From NCBI GenBank assembly GCA_019423025.1, contig JAHZCD010000003.1, positions 62,001 to 126,000 of the forward strand: a stretch of 64,000 bases of DNA, in the 5' to 3' direction. Position 1 is the first letter of the stretch; each line of letters starts with the position of its first letter. The notes under the pieces are model-generated. The model ran no database searches and was not told the origin of the DNA. It was given only the letters and a program-made list of their open reading frames with translations. Source of the DNA: Haemophilus sp. Its GTDB lineage: Bacteria; Pseudomonadota; Gammaproteobacteria; Enterobacterales; Pasteurellaceae. Position numbers and translations under genes: made by a program. Positions 50,478 to 59,092 of this stretch are shown piece by piece.

Positions 50478-52274
50478 TTATACGAGATTTCGGTCAGTGA
50501 ATTGCCACTCGCCGTTACCTAAAATCATCAATTGCTGCTGATGGAAAGCTTGTAAGGTTGAACGGTGCCCCACACTGATAACGGTTGTATGAGGTAAATG
50601 TTCTTTTAATAGTCGATACATATTATCTTCTAAGCCTTCATCCATACTCGCAGTGGCTTCGTCCAGGAATGCGACTTTTGGTTTATGTAATAACAAACGT
50701 GCGAAAGCCAAACGTTGTTGCTCACCGAGAGAAAGGATACGCGTCCAATCTTGCTCTTGTTCTAAACGATCTTGTAAATGCCCTAAAGACACTTGTTTTA
50801 ATACCTCAATCATCTCATCACGATTAAAGGCCTGTTCTTCATTCGGATAAGCCAATGCCGTTAACAAACTACCTTGCGGTAAATAAGGCTTTTGCGATAA
50901 AAAAAGCTGATGAGTAGGACAATACACATCCCCTTCAGAATATGCCCAAAGCCCCGCCACAGTTCTCAACAACGTGGTTTTACCCACGCCTGAATTACCT
51001 TGAATTAATAGAGTTGAACCTTGTGGCAACGTCAAATTTAAATTCTCAATTAAGGTTTTTCCAAATGGATTACTGACGGTTAAATTCTTAAAGATCACGT
51101 CAGTTTCATGTTCGTGTAAATGGGAAGTAGATTGACGATTTGCCATATCAATCGCATAACTAAAGCCCGTTAAACGATCTAATGTAGCTTTGTATCCGGC
51201 AAAACCATCGTAAGAATTACGGAAGAACGAAAGATTTGAATGCAACTTACCAAATACTTGTAGTGTTTGCATTAAATCGCCCAATTTGATTTGTTTCTCG
51301 AAATAACGTCCCACTTGAATGAGCAGAGGGAACACAACGGAAACTTGGCTGACCACTAAGTTAAAACCAGAGAATTTTAAAGTTCGATAAACAATATCCC
51401 ACATGTTATTGATCACCGAGCCGAATTGTTTATAAAGTTGGCTGCTCTCAACTTTCTCACCCGCATAAAATGCCACACTCTCCGCATATTCTTTGATACG
51501 AATTAAAGAATAACGATAGTTAGCGTTTAAGCGTTCGTTTACAAAATTCAACATAATTAACGGACGTCCTAAACGGAATGCAATCGCGGTAGTGATAATC
51601 ACATAAGCAAATACCAAGAACACCATCATGCGTGGAATTTCAGTACCAAATACCATCATTGGCCCCGCTAATCCCCACAATAAGATCGTATAAGAAATCA
51701 TGGAGGTGACAGCATCTATCACCCCGGTACTTAAAGAGAGCGTAGTTCGCACATAGGATTGCACATCTTGTTGAATACGTTGATCGGGGTTATCTAAGTT
51801 AGCGGAAACATACTGCGTTTTATAGTACGCGCGATTAGCCATCCATTTATCCACTAGCTGACCATTCAACCATTCGATCCAATCAATAGAAAAACGTTGC
51901 TCTAAATAATAGCTCAGCAATGCGGCGATGACTGAGCTTGTCGCAATCACACAAAACAGCACCATTTGATCCCAAAACACAGGTTCATTAAATTCCTGCA
52001 AGGATGTGTACATATTGTTATACCACTCAGAATGCACCAAGCTAATACGCACACTGACTAATGTCATCGCCACAATTAATAAGAAAAATAGCAAAGGTTT
52101 AATACTTCGACGTGGTGAAAGATACCCGCCCGCAAATTGCCAAAATTGTTTACCCCAGTGGGTAAAACGGACTAATAAGAAAATACCAAAGCTAAACACA
52201 ACAGCCGTCATCGCTAATGTTTTTACTATCCATAAAAGCGAATTAATGGCCTCTTGAGCGTAATCCATAATCAA
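50478..52274 (-). CDS. SbmA/BacA-like ABC transporter with fused ATPase (YddA type)
   Basis: A 598-residue half transporter. The N-terminal membrane domain (about residues 15-330, six helices) has the SbmA/BacA-type signatures FTHWGKQFWQFAGGYLSP, WYNNMYTSLQEFN and NPDQRIQQDVQ. The C-terminal ATPase has Walker A GNSGVGKTT, signature LSLGEQQR, Walker B KVAFLDEATAS and the His switch VGHRS. Relatives take up peptides or move lipids or fatty acids; the substrate here is unknown. It starts at either the first or third codon. It is next to mreB on the same strand but separated by 171 bp. Confidence 0.88.
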   Translation of the reverse strand: MIMDYAQEAINSLLWIVKTLAMTAVVFSFGIFLLVRFTHWGKQFWQFAGGYLSPRRSIKPLLFFLLIVAMTLVSVRISLVHSEWYNNMYTSLQEFNEPVFWDQMVLFCVIATSSVIAALLSYYLEQRFSIDWIEWLNGQLVDKWMANRAYYKTQYVSANLDNPDQRIQQDVQSYVRTTLSLSTGVIDAVTSMISYTILLWGLAGPMMVFGTEIPRMMVFLVFAYVIITTAIAFRLGRPLIMLNFVNERLNANYRYSLIRIKEYAESVAFYAGEKVESSQLYKQFGSVINNMWDIVYRTLKFSGFNLVVSQVSVVFPLLIQVGRYFEKQIKLGDLMQTLQVFGKLHSNLSFFRNSYDGFAGYKATLDRLTGFSYAIDMANRQSTSHLHEHETDVIFKNLTVSNPFGKTLIENLNLTLPQGSTLLIQGNSGVGKTTLLRTVAGLWAYSEGDVYCPTHQLFLSQKPYLPQGSLLTALAYPNEEQAFNRDEMIEVLKQVSLGHLQDRLEQEQDWTRILSLGEQQRLAFARLLLHKPKVAFLDEATASMDEGLEDNMYRLLKEHLPHTTVISVGHRSTLQAFHQQQLMILGNGEWQFTDRNLV

Positions 52275-52331
52275 CCTATAAAATCAAAAAAGTGCGGTCA
52301 TTTTAGGCGGTGTTTATTTTTAAGCAAGAAA

Positions 52332-52353
52332 AAATGTGATGGAGATAACATTT
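52332..52353 (+). promoter_or_regulatory. CRP site upstream of the AspT/YidE-like gene
   Basis: AAATGTGA-N6-TAACATTT differs from the ideal CRP palindrome (TCACATTT in the right half) at one base. Its centre is 60-61 bases upstream of the start implied by the TATAAT at 52391-52396, the class I position, and the -35 region is poor, as expected for a CRP-dependent promoter. This is a canonical CRP site (TGTGA core), not CRP-S. Confidence 0.82.
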
Positions 52354-52390
52354 TTTGACTTTGTCACAAGCGGGTAAGAAATCTAATTGA

Positions 52391-52396
52391 TATAAT
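52391..52396 (+). promoter_or_regulatory. -10 element of the AspT/YidE-like gene
   Basis: Perfect TATAAT 37 bases before the start codon; no good -35 hexamer at 17 bp spacing (AAGCGG), consistent with activation by the CRP site upstream. Confidence 0.7.
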
Positions 52397-52433
52397 CCTA
52401 AATAGTTAAATTTTTAATAAATTAGAGGTCGGT

Positions 52434-54086
52434 ATGAGTGAAACTGCGATTACCATTAGTTTGCTTGCCCTCGTTGCCGTGATTGGCCTATGGATCGGGC
52501 ATTTTAAAATTAAAGGTGTAGGCCTGGGTATTGGGGGCGTGCTATTTGGTGGGATTTTAGTTGCCCATTTTACCACCCAATATGGCATTAAATTAGATAG
52601 CCATACATTACATTTCGTGCAAGAGTTCGGCTTAATTCTGTTTGTTTATACGATTGGTATTCAAGTGGGCCCGGGCTTTTTTGCTTCCTTACGAAAATCA
52701 GGCTTAACCTTAAATGGGTTAGGCATTTTAATCGTTGCGCTTGGTGCAGTAGTGACAATTCTCATTTATAAGCTTGCGGATATTCCTCTTGATGTCGCGC
52801 TTGGTATTTACTCCGGTGCGGTCACCAATACCCCATCTCTCGGTGCGGGTCAGCAAATTCTTTCTGAATTAGGCATGTCGCAAACGACATCTAACATGGG
52901 GATGGCCTATGCAATGGCTTATCCTTTTGGAATTTGTGGCATTTTACTTTCTATGTGGCTTATTCGTCTTTTCTTTAAAATTAAAGTAGATGAGGAAGCA
53001 GCAAATTTTGAAAAAGAAAGTGGTCATGACAAAGAAGCACTCAAAAGCATGTCTCTGAAAGTCACCAATACTAATCTCAATGGTATCCATTTAATTGAAA
53101 TCCCAGGTTTTGATGATGAAGATGTCGTCTGCTCTCGCTTGAAACGGGGTGAGCTTGTTATTGTGCCAAAAGCGGATACCGATGTTCAACTTGGGGATAT
53201 TTTACATTTGGTCGGCAATCCTGAAGGCTTGAAAAAAATGCACCTTATCATTGGGGAAGAAGTTGATATCCCGGTAGCAAGCTTGAGTGGCGAAATTCGT
53301 TCTGAGCGCGTGGTCGTCACCAATGAAAAAGTACTCGGAAAACAAATTCGTCATCTTGGCATTCATCAAAAATACGGTGTAGTGATTTCACGTTTAAATC
53401 GTGCGGGTGTGGAACTGGTACCAACTGCACATACAACACTTCAATTTGGTGACGTATTGCATATGGTTGGCAAAACCGACATTCTCAATCAAGCCATTTC
53501 AGTTATTGGAAACGCCAAACAGAAACTGCTACAAGTACAAATGTTGCCAGTATTTATTGGGATTGGGTTAGGGGTATTACTCGGCTCCATTCCTTTCTAT
53601 ATTCCAGGTTTCCCTGTGGCATTAAAATTAGGGCTAGCAGGCGGACCGTTAGTCGTCGCATTGATCTTGGCTCGAATTGGGTCTATCGGAAAACTCTATT
53701 GGTTTATGCCGCCAAGTGCGAACTTGGCGTTGCGCGAAATTGGTATTGTGCTCTTCCTTGCTGTAGTCGGTTTAAAATCTGGCGGTAGCTTTGTAGATAC
53801 ACTCACCAATGGTTCCGGTCTTGAATGGATGGGCTACGGTATTTTCATCACTCTTGTACCATTAATGATTGTAGGTATCATTGCACGTTTATATGTAAAA
53901 TTAAATTATCTTTCACTTTGTGGCCTATTAGCAGGTTCGATGACGGATCCTCCTGCGCTTGCTTTCGCGAATGAACTGAAAGAAGGAAGCGGTGCCGCAG
54001 CACTCTCCTATGCGACAGTCTATCCGCTCACCATGTTCTTACGGATCATTTCACCACAATTATTAGCCATTCTTTTATGGGTTTAA
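52434..54086 (+). CDS. AspT/YidE/YbjL family transporter with central TrkA-C domains
   Basis: A 550-residue transporter with two homologous membrane halves (about residues 1-190 and 365-550), each with the IGLxxG-type glycine-rich segments and the motif GAVTNTPSLGA / AGSMTDPPALAFA. Between them lie two regulatory TrkA-C (RCK-C) domains (IEIPGFDDEDVVCSRLKRGE and the repeat that includes HQKYGVVISRLNRAG). AspT members exchange aspartate and alanine; the substrate of the YidE branch is unknown. A CRP site and a -10 element precede it, so it is likely raised in low sugar. Confidence 0.9.
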   Translation: MSETAITISLLALVAVIGLWIGHFKIKGVGLGIGGVLFGGILVAHFTTQYGIKLDSHTLHFVQEFGLILFVYTIGIQVGPGFFASLRKSGLTLNGLGILIVALGAVVTILIYKLADIPLDVALGIYSGAVTNTPSLGAGQQILSELGMSQTTSNMGMAYAMAYPFGICGILLSMWLIRLFFKIKVDEEAANFEKESGHDKEALKSMSLKVTNTNLNGIHLIEIPGFDDEDVVCSRLKRGELVIVPKADTDVQLGDILHLVGNPEGLKKMHLIIGEEVDIPVASLSGEIRSERVVVTNEKVLGKQIRHLGIHQKYGVVISRLNRAGVELVPTAHTTLQFGDVLHMVGKTDILNQAISVIGNAKQKLLQVQMLPVFIGIGLGVLLGSIPFYIPGFPVALKLGLAGGPLVVALILARIGSIGKLYWFMPPSANLALREIGIVLFLAVVGLKSGGSFVDTLTNGSGLEWMGYGIFITLVPLMIVGIIARLYVKLNYLSLCGLLAGSMTDPPALAFANELKEGSGAAALSYATVYPLTMFLRIISPQLLAILLWV

Positions 54087-54098
54087 CATCCTTCAGAC

Positions 54099-54179
54099 TT
54101 GGGGCAGAATAACTGCCCCAATATTCATGCTAAGCACTACGACAGCCATAAAACAATTCAAATAAAATCTGCCCCAAGC
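54099..54179 (+). repeat. Three-arm inverted repeat between the AspT-like gene and rsfS
   Basis: CTTGGGGCAGA at 54099-54109 can pair either with CTGCCCCAA at 54114-54122 (tight hairpin, AATAA loop) or with TCTGCCCCAAG at 54169-54179 (11 of 11). The two pairings exclude each other. Neither is followed by a T-run. It lies in the 151-bp gap 54087-54237. Confidence 0.55.
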
Positions 54180-54237
54180 CTACCCCTTTCCCTCATTCAA
54201 TGATAGAATTCATCGCTTTATTTAAATAGGAAAAGAA

Positions 54238-54546
54238 ATGTCATTAGTTGAATTTGTAATTGATAAACTCGATGATTTAAAAGGCACCGAAATTGTGCAC
54301 TTTGATGTAAAGGGCAAATCATCGATTACTGAAAATATGATTATTTGTACCGGCACATCTAGCCGCCAAGTCTCTGCGATGGCCGATAACCTTATTGCAG
54401 AATGTAAAAAAGCCGGTTATGAGACCTTTGGTGAAGAAGGCCGTAATGCGGCTGATTGGATCGTGGTGGATCTTGGCCAAACCATCGTGCACATTATGCA
54501 ACGTGATGCACGTGAGATGTATCAGTTAGAAAAACTTTGGGCATAA
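54238..54546 (+). CDS. rsfS: Ribosomal silencing factor RsfS
   Basis: A 102-residue protein: KLDDLKGTEIVHFDVKGKSS, MIICTGTSSRQVSAMADNL and WIVVDLGQTIVHIMQRDARE are characteristic. It binds L14 and blocks subunit joining in starvation. It is followed by rlmH after 39 bases that hold an uptake sequence (54546-54554, overlapping the stop codon). Confidence 0.96.
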   Translation: MSLVEFVIDKLDDLKGTEIVHFDVKGKSSITENMIICTGTSSRQVSAMADNLIAECKKAGYETFGEEGRNAADWIVVDLGQTIVHIMQRDAREMYQLEKLWA

Positions 54547-54585
54547 AGTGCGGTCAATTTTGACTGTGTTTTGAAAGGGAAAAGG

Positions 54586-55053
54586 ATGAAAATTACATTA
54601 ATTGCAGTGGGAACGAAAATGCCGGCTTGGGTTACCACCGGATTTGAAGAATACCAACGTCGTTTTCCTAAAGACATGCCTTTTGAACTCATTGAAATCC
54701 CTGCAGGCAAGCGTGGAAAAAATGCGGATATTAAACGCATCTTAGAGCAAGAAGGCAAAGCAATGCTCTCGGCTTGTGGAAAAGGCAAAGTCGTGACATT
54801 AGATATCCCTGGCAAACCTTGGACAACACCACAACTTGCTGAGCAATTAGAGGGTTGGAAAAATGATGGTCGTGATGTGTGCTTACTCATTGGCGGGCCT
54901 GAAGGTTTATCCCCTGAATGCAAAGCGGCAGCAGAACAAAGTTGGTCACTGTCACCACTCACACTGCCCCATCCATTAGTGCGAGTTGTCGTGGCAGAAA
55001 GTTTATACCGCGCGTGGTCACTGACGACAAACCACCCTTATCATAGAGAATAA
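54586..55053 (+). CDS. rlmH: 23S rRNA pseudouridine-1915 N3-methyltransferase RlmH
   Basis: A 155-residue SPOUT methyltransferase: MKITLIAVGTKMPAWV at the N-terminus, the SAM-binding knot LLIGGPEGLS and the C-terminal RAWSLTTNHPYHRE. The start is the ATG at 54586, after AAAGGGAAAAGG; an in-frame TTG five codons upstream is not used. rsfS-rlmH-mrdA-mrdB order is conserved in gammaproteobacteria. Confidence 0.96.
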   Translation: MKITLIAVGTKMPAWVTTGFEEYQRRFPKDMPFELIEIPAGKRGKNADIKRILEQEGKAMLSACGKGKVVTLDIPGKPWTTPQLAEQLEGWKNDGRDVCLLIGGPEGLSPECKAAAEQSWSLSPLTLPHPLVRVVVAESLYRAWSLTTNHPYHRE

Positions 55054-55068
55054 CGTATTACATTACCG

Positions 55069-57045
55069 ATGAATTTAAAAAAATTCTTTTCTGCACCAAC
55101 CAATGAACCGATCCGCGATAAAAAAGCGGAGCGGAACTTGTTTGCGCGTCGAACATTAGTCGCATTCATCGGTATTTTAGCCCTAAGTGGTGTGCTATTT
55201 GCTAATATTTACCATCTCCAAGTGGTGAATTACGACATGTATCAAACTCGCTCTAATGGTAACCGTATTAAATTACTTCCGCTTCCTCCTACTCGAGGAT
55301 TAATTTACGACCGTTACGGCGAATTACTGGCAGAAAACCTCACTTTTTTCGGTTTATATATCGTGCCGGAAAAAACAGAAAATCTAGACCGCACTTTTGA
55401 AGAATTGCGCTATGTTGTAGGACTCACTGATGAAGACATTGAGCATTTCAAAAAAGAGCGTCGTCGTGGTACTCGCTATACGCCGATTTTACTCAAACCA
55501 AGCTTAACGGAAGAACAAATTGCCCGTTTTGCAGTAAACCAGTATAAATATCCAAGCCTTGATGTACGTCCTTATTTCAAACGAAATTACCTATATAGCG
55601 AAGCCATGACTCATATTTTGGGTTATGTTGGACGCATTAATGACCGAGATGTTGAGCGCCTAAAAAAAGAAGAAAAATTTGCTAACTATTCCGGTTCTAC
55701 GGACATGGGGAAACTGGGTATTGAACGTTATTACGAAGAACAACTCCATGGTACAACCGGTTTCGAAGAGGTTGAAATTAATAACCGTGGTAAAGTTATT
55801 CGTAAACTACGTGAACAACCAGCCACTGCGGGTAAAAGTATTCATCTGACTATCGATTTTACCCTTCAGCGCTATATTATGTCGCTTCTTTCAGGTCAAA
55901 AAGGCGCTGTCGTTGTGCTTGATCCGAAAGATAACAGTGTATTAGCGATGGTTTCAACACCAAGTTATGACAATAATTTATTCGTCGATGGCATTTCTTC
56001 TAGTGATTACAAACGTTTACTCGAAGACCCTACTCGACCGCTTTATAGTCGTGCGACACAAGGGGTCTATCCACCGGCCTCTACGGTAAAACCATTCGTT
56101 GCTGTTGCGGCATTAACTGAAGGGGTGATTACGCCTAATACCACGATTTTTGACCCAGGCTACTGGACATTGCCAAACTCAACAAAACGTTTCCGAGATT
56201 GGAAAAAAACAGGGCATGGTTATACGGATTTAAACAAAGCCATTACTGAATCATCGGATACATTCTTCTATCAAACCGCCTTTAATTTAGGTATTGATCG
56301 TTTCTCCATGTGGATGAAACGTTTTGGGTTTGGTATGCCGACAGGTATTGAAATTCAAGAAGAAGCCACGGCCAATATGCCGAGTAAAGAATGGAAACAA
56401 AAACGTTATAAAAAACCGTGGGTGCAAGGCGATACAATCTCTGTAGGGATTGGTCAAGGTTATTGGACAGCGACACCATTACAAGTGGCAAAAGCAACCT
56501 CTATTGTGGTCAATAACGGTAAAATTCATACGCCACATTTAATGAAATCCGTTGAAGGTGCCACCATTGAACCCTATCAAGACCCACTTTTATATGAAGA
56601 TATTACCGATCCCAAACAAGCTTATTGGGATGCGGCTAAGCGCGGCATGTTCAATGTGGTGAATTCAGGTGCAGGAACAGGACGAAAAGCCTTTATCGGT
56701 ACGAATTACCACGTAGCTGGGAAATCCGGTACAGCACAAGTGTTCAGCTTAAAGGAAAACCAAAAATATAATGCAGCGGGATTGAAAAAAGAATTACATG
56801 ACCATGCTTGGTTTACGGCTTATGCGCCTTATGAAGATCCGAAATTAGTTGTGACGATTATTTTAGAAAACGCAGGTGGTGGTTCAAGTAATGCGGCACC
56901 AATTGCACGCCAAATTATGGATTTCTACTTGAATAAACGCTTGCCACAAATTGAACGTCAAGAAAATACTGAAAAAGAGAAAAAGACGGACCAAACTGAT
57001 TTAGATGCGCCAGCACTAGAATCTCAACCAAGTGAGAATGAATAA
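55069..57045 (+). CDS. mrdA: Penicillin-binding protein 2 (peptidoglycan transpeptidase)
   Basis: A 658-residue class B penicillin-binding protein. One transmembrane helix (about residues 27-48); the pedestal domain begins with PPTRGLIYDRYGELLAEN; the transpeptidase has SxxK at S338 (PASTVKP), the SxN-equivalent SSD, and KSGTAQ. The C-terminus has a charged tail rich in Glu, Lys and Gln. It crosslinks lateral wall in the elongasome. It is cotranscribed with mrdB, sharing one base (TAATG). Uptake sequence at 55388-55396. Confidence 0.97.
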   Translation: MNLKKFFSAPTNEPIRDKKAERNLFARRTLVAFIGILALSGVLFANIYHLQVVNYDMYQTRSNGNRIKLLPLPPTRGLIYDRYGELLAENLTFFGLYIVPEKTENLDRTFEELRYVVGLTDEDIEHFKKERRRGTRYTPILLKPSLTEEQIARFAVNQYKYPSLDVRPYFKRNYLYSEAMTHILGYVGRINDRDVERLKKEEKFANYSGSTDMGKLGIERYYEEQLHGTTGFEEVEINNRGKVIRKLREQPATAGKSIHLTIDFTLQRYIMSLLSGQKGAVVVLDPKDNSVLAMVSTPSYDNNLFVDGISSSDYKRLLEDPTRPLYSRATQGVYPPASTVKPFVAVAALTEGVITPNTTIFDPGYWTLPNSTKRFRDWKKTGHGYTDLNKAITESSDTFFYQTAFNLGIDRFSMWMKRFGFGMPTGIEIQEEATANMPSKEWKQKRYKKPWVQGDTISVGIGQGYWTATPLQVAKATSIVVNNGKIHTPHLMKSVEGATIEPYQDPLLYEDITDPKQAYWDAAKRGMFNVVNSGAGTGRKAFIGTNYHVAGKSGTAQVFSLKENQKYNAAGLKKELHDHAWFTAYAPYEDPKLVVTIILENAGGGSSNAAPIARQIMDFYLNKRLPQIERQENTEKEKKTDQTDLDAPALESQPSENE

Positions 57046-58160
57046 TGGAAGAAAAAGTGCCTTTATGCCTACGATTATGGCAACGCTTACATATTGATTT
57101 TTTATTATTTATTGGATTAGCCGCTATTACAGCTTACGGCATGCTTGTGCTTTATAGTGCATCAGGCGCCAGTGAAGTCATGTTCCAAAATCGTATTATT
57201 CAGGTCATATTAGGTTTTGCTGTCATGATGATTATGGCGCAACTTCCCCCTAAATTTTATCAGCGACTCGCTCCTTACTTATATTTGGTGGGTTTTATCA
57301 TGCTGATCTTGGTTGATGCTATCGGAACAACCAGTAAAGGGGCGCAACGTTGGTTAGATCTTGGGTTTATTCGCTTTCAACCTTCTGAAATTGTCAAACT
57401 CGCGGTACCATTAATGGTCGCAGTATATTTAGGTAACCGTCCACTACCACCGAAAATGAGCGAAACCTTTATTGCTATTGCCATGATTATTGTGCCAACT
57501 TTACTTGTGGCTATTCAACCAGACTTAGGCACATCAATTCTGGTTAGTGCATCAGGCTTATTCGTGGTATTCTTAGCAGGGATGAGTTGGTGGCTTATTC
57601 TTGCTGCTGTAGTTGGATTAGCGGCATTTATTCCTATCATGTGGATGTATTTAATGCATGACTACCAACGCATGCGTGTATTAACCTTACTTGACCCCGA
57701 GAAAGATCCACTTGGGGCGGGTTACCATATTTTGCAATCCAAAATTGCTATCGGTTCAGGCGGTATATCTGGCAAAGGATGGATGCAAGGGACACAATCC
57801 CAATTAGAATTTTTGCCTGAACCACACACTGATTTTATTTTTGCCGTGATGAGTGAAGAACATGGAATGGTCGGTTTTCTTATTCTGATGGCAATTTATT
57901 TGTTTATTATTATCCGTGGCTTAATAATTGCGGTAAATGCAGAAACCTCTTTCGGGCGTATTCTTGCTGGTGCAACCACACTGATATTCTTCGTTTATGT
58001 CTTCGTGAATATTGGTATGGTGAGTGGCATTTTGCCTGTTGTAGGGGTGCCTTTACCACTCTTTAGCTACGGCGGTACCTCATATGTCGCCATCATGGCA
58101 AGCTTTGGTTTAGTGATGTCCATTCATACTCACAAACCTCGCTTTATGAAAGGGAACTAA
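57045..58160 (+). CDS. mrdB: Peptidoglycan glycosyltransferase RodA
   Basis: A 371-residue SEDS protein with about ten helices: GSGGISGKGWMQGTQSQLEF, LPEPHTDFIFAVMSEEHG and LPLFSYGGTSYVA are the conserved loops. RodA polymerises lipid II and works with PBP2. A hairpin, AAAGGGAA at 58149-58156 with TTCCCTTT at 58162-58169, spans the stop codon and may terminate some transcripts before rlpA. Confidence 0.97.
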   Translation: MEEKVPLCLRLWQRLHIDFLLFIGLAAITAYGMLVLYSASGASEVMFQNRIIQVILGFAVMMIMAQLPPKFYQRLAPYLYLVGFIMLILVDAIGTTSKGAQRWLDLGFIRFQPSEIVKLAVPLMVAVYLGNRPLPPKMSETFIAIAMIIVPTLLVAIQPDLGTSILVSASGLFVVFLAGMSWWLILAAVVGLAAFIPIMWMYLMHDYQRMRVLTLLDPEKDPLGAGYHILQSKIAIGSGGISGKGWMQGTQSQLEFLPEPHTDFIFAVMSEEHGMVGFLILMAIYLFIIIRGLIIAVNAETSFGRILAGATTLIFFVYVFVNIGMVSGILPVVGVPLPLFSYGGTSYVAIMASFGLVMSIHTHKPRFMKGN

Positions 58161-58170
58161 TTTCCCTTTT
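58149..58170 (+). terminator. Hairpin across the mrdB stop codon
   Basis: AAAGGGAA pairs with TTCCCTTT across CTAAT, followed by a short T-run and GG. It is probably a weak terminator within the mrdA-mrdB-rlpA-dacA gene run. Confidence 0.5.
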
Positions 58171-58213
58171 GGCTTTCTTATGAAGAGCACCGATAATCTT
58201 GAAAGTAATAAGT

Positions 58214-59074
58214 ATGACATTAAAAAATATCTTAAAAACGACCGCACTTTTCACCTTGATAAGCAGCTCAAGTTTTTCTGCTTTTGCCGATACGCAAAAA
58301 ATGTATGGTATTCAAGGGGATTCGCTGTCGATTACTACGACCGTTCAAGCGCCACAAAGCTATGAAGTGAATGGTAAAACATATACCACACAAGGTGATG
58401 AGGCAAAGTCCTATTCAAAAGAAGGGACAGCAAGTTATTACCACCATAAATTTAATGGTCGTAAAACAGCTAATGGTGAACGCTATGATTCGGCACTTTT
58501 CACTGCCGCACATAAAACCTTACCTTTGAATTCTTATGCGGTTGTTACAAACTTACATAACAATCGCAAGGTAATTGTGCGAATTAATGATCGTGGTCCG
58601 TTTAGTGAGAAACGTATCATTGACTTATCTCATTCTGCCGCAAAAGAATTAGGCCTTATTGCTCGTGGTACAGGGCAAGTAAGAATTGAAGCTTTACATG
58701 TGGATCACAAAGGTCAAATTTCAGGTGCGGGAGCAAAAACGCTTGCCAAGCATGCTAAAACGCAAGAAGCCAGTGAGCGTTTAGTCGTCAATAAAAATAG
58801 CGAAAAAAAAAATCAAAACTTAGACAGCACAAACGATGCAAAAACTATTTTCAAGCTAAAACTACTCGCGCTGTCGTCAAAAAGCCAAGCAGAAAGCATC
58901 ATCACAAAACTCGCGTTAGATGACATCAAAACGGAAATTAACCAAAATGGGCAAAACTATGAAATCCATTTTGGTCCATTAGCGGATCAAGCGGATATTA
59001 ATCAATTAAAAACAAAATTACAAAAAACGATCAATGGGCAACCCGTAATCGTTTATACTTATAAAAACCAATAA
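58214..59074 (+). CDS. rlpA: Septal ring lytic transglycosylase / rare lipoprotein A RlpA
   Basis: A 286-residue exported protein. The signal peptide runs MTLKNILKTTALFTLISSSS to AFA (cleavage near residue 26) and has no lipobox cysteine, so this RlpA is probably soluble in the periplasm, not a lipoprotein. The double-psi beta-barrel domain has GTASYYHHKFNGRKTANGE and VRINDRGPFSEKRIIDLSH; the C-terminal 70 residues form a SPOR domain (KLKLLALSSKSQAESI) that binds denuded septal glycan. The open frame extends to a TTG at 58199, but the ATG at 58214 is preferred. An uptake sequence (58241-58249) encodes part of the signal peptide. Confidence 0.9.
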   Translation: MTLKNILKTTALFTLISSSSFSAFADTQKMYGIQGDSLSITTTVQAPQSYEVNGKTYTTQGDEAKSYSKEGTASYYHHKFNGRKTANGERYDSALFTAAHKTLPLNSYAVVTNLHNNRKVIVRINDRGPFSEKRIIDLSHSAAKELGLIARGTGQVRIEALHVDHKGQISGAGAKTLAKHAKTQEASERLVVNKNSEKKNQNLDSTNDAKTIFKLKLLALSSKSQAESIITKLALDDIKTEINQNGQNYEIHFGPLADQADINQLKTKLQKTINGQPVIVYTYKNQ

Positions 59075-59092
59075 GCTATTAAAGGAAATGCT

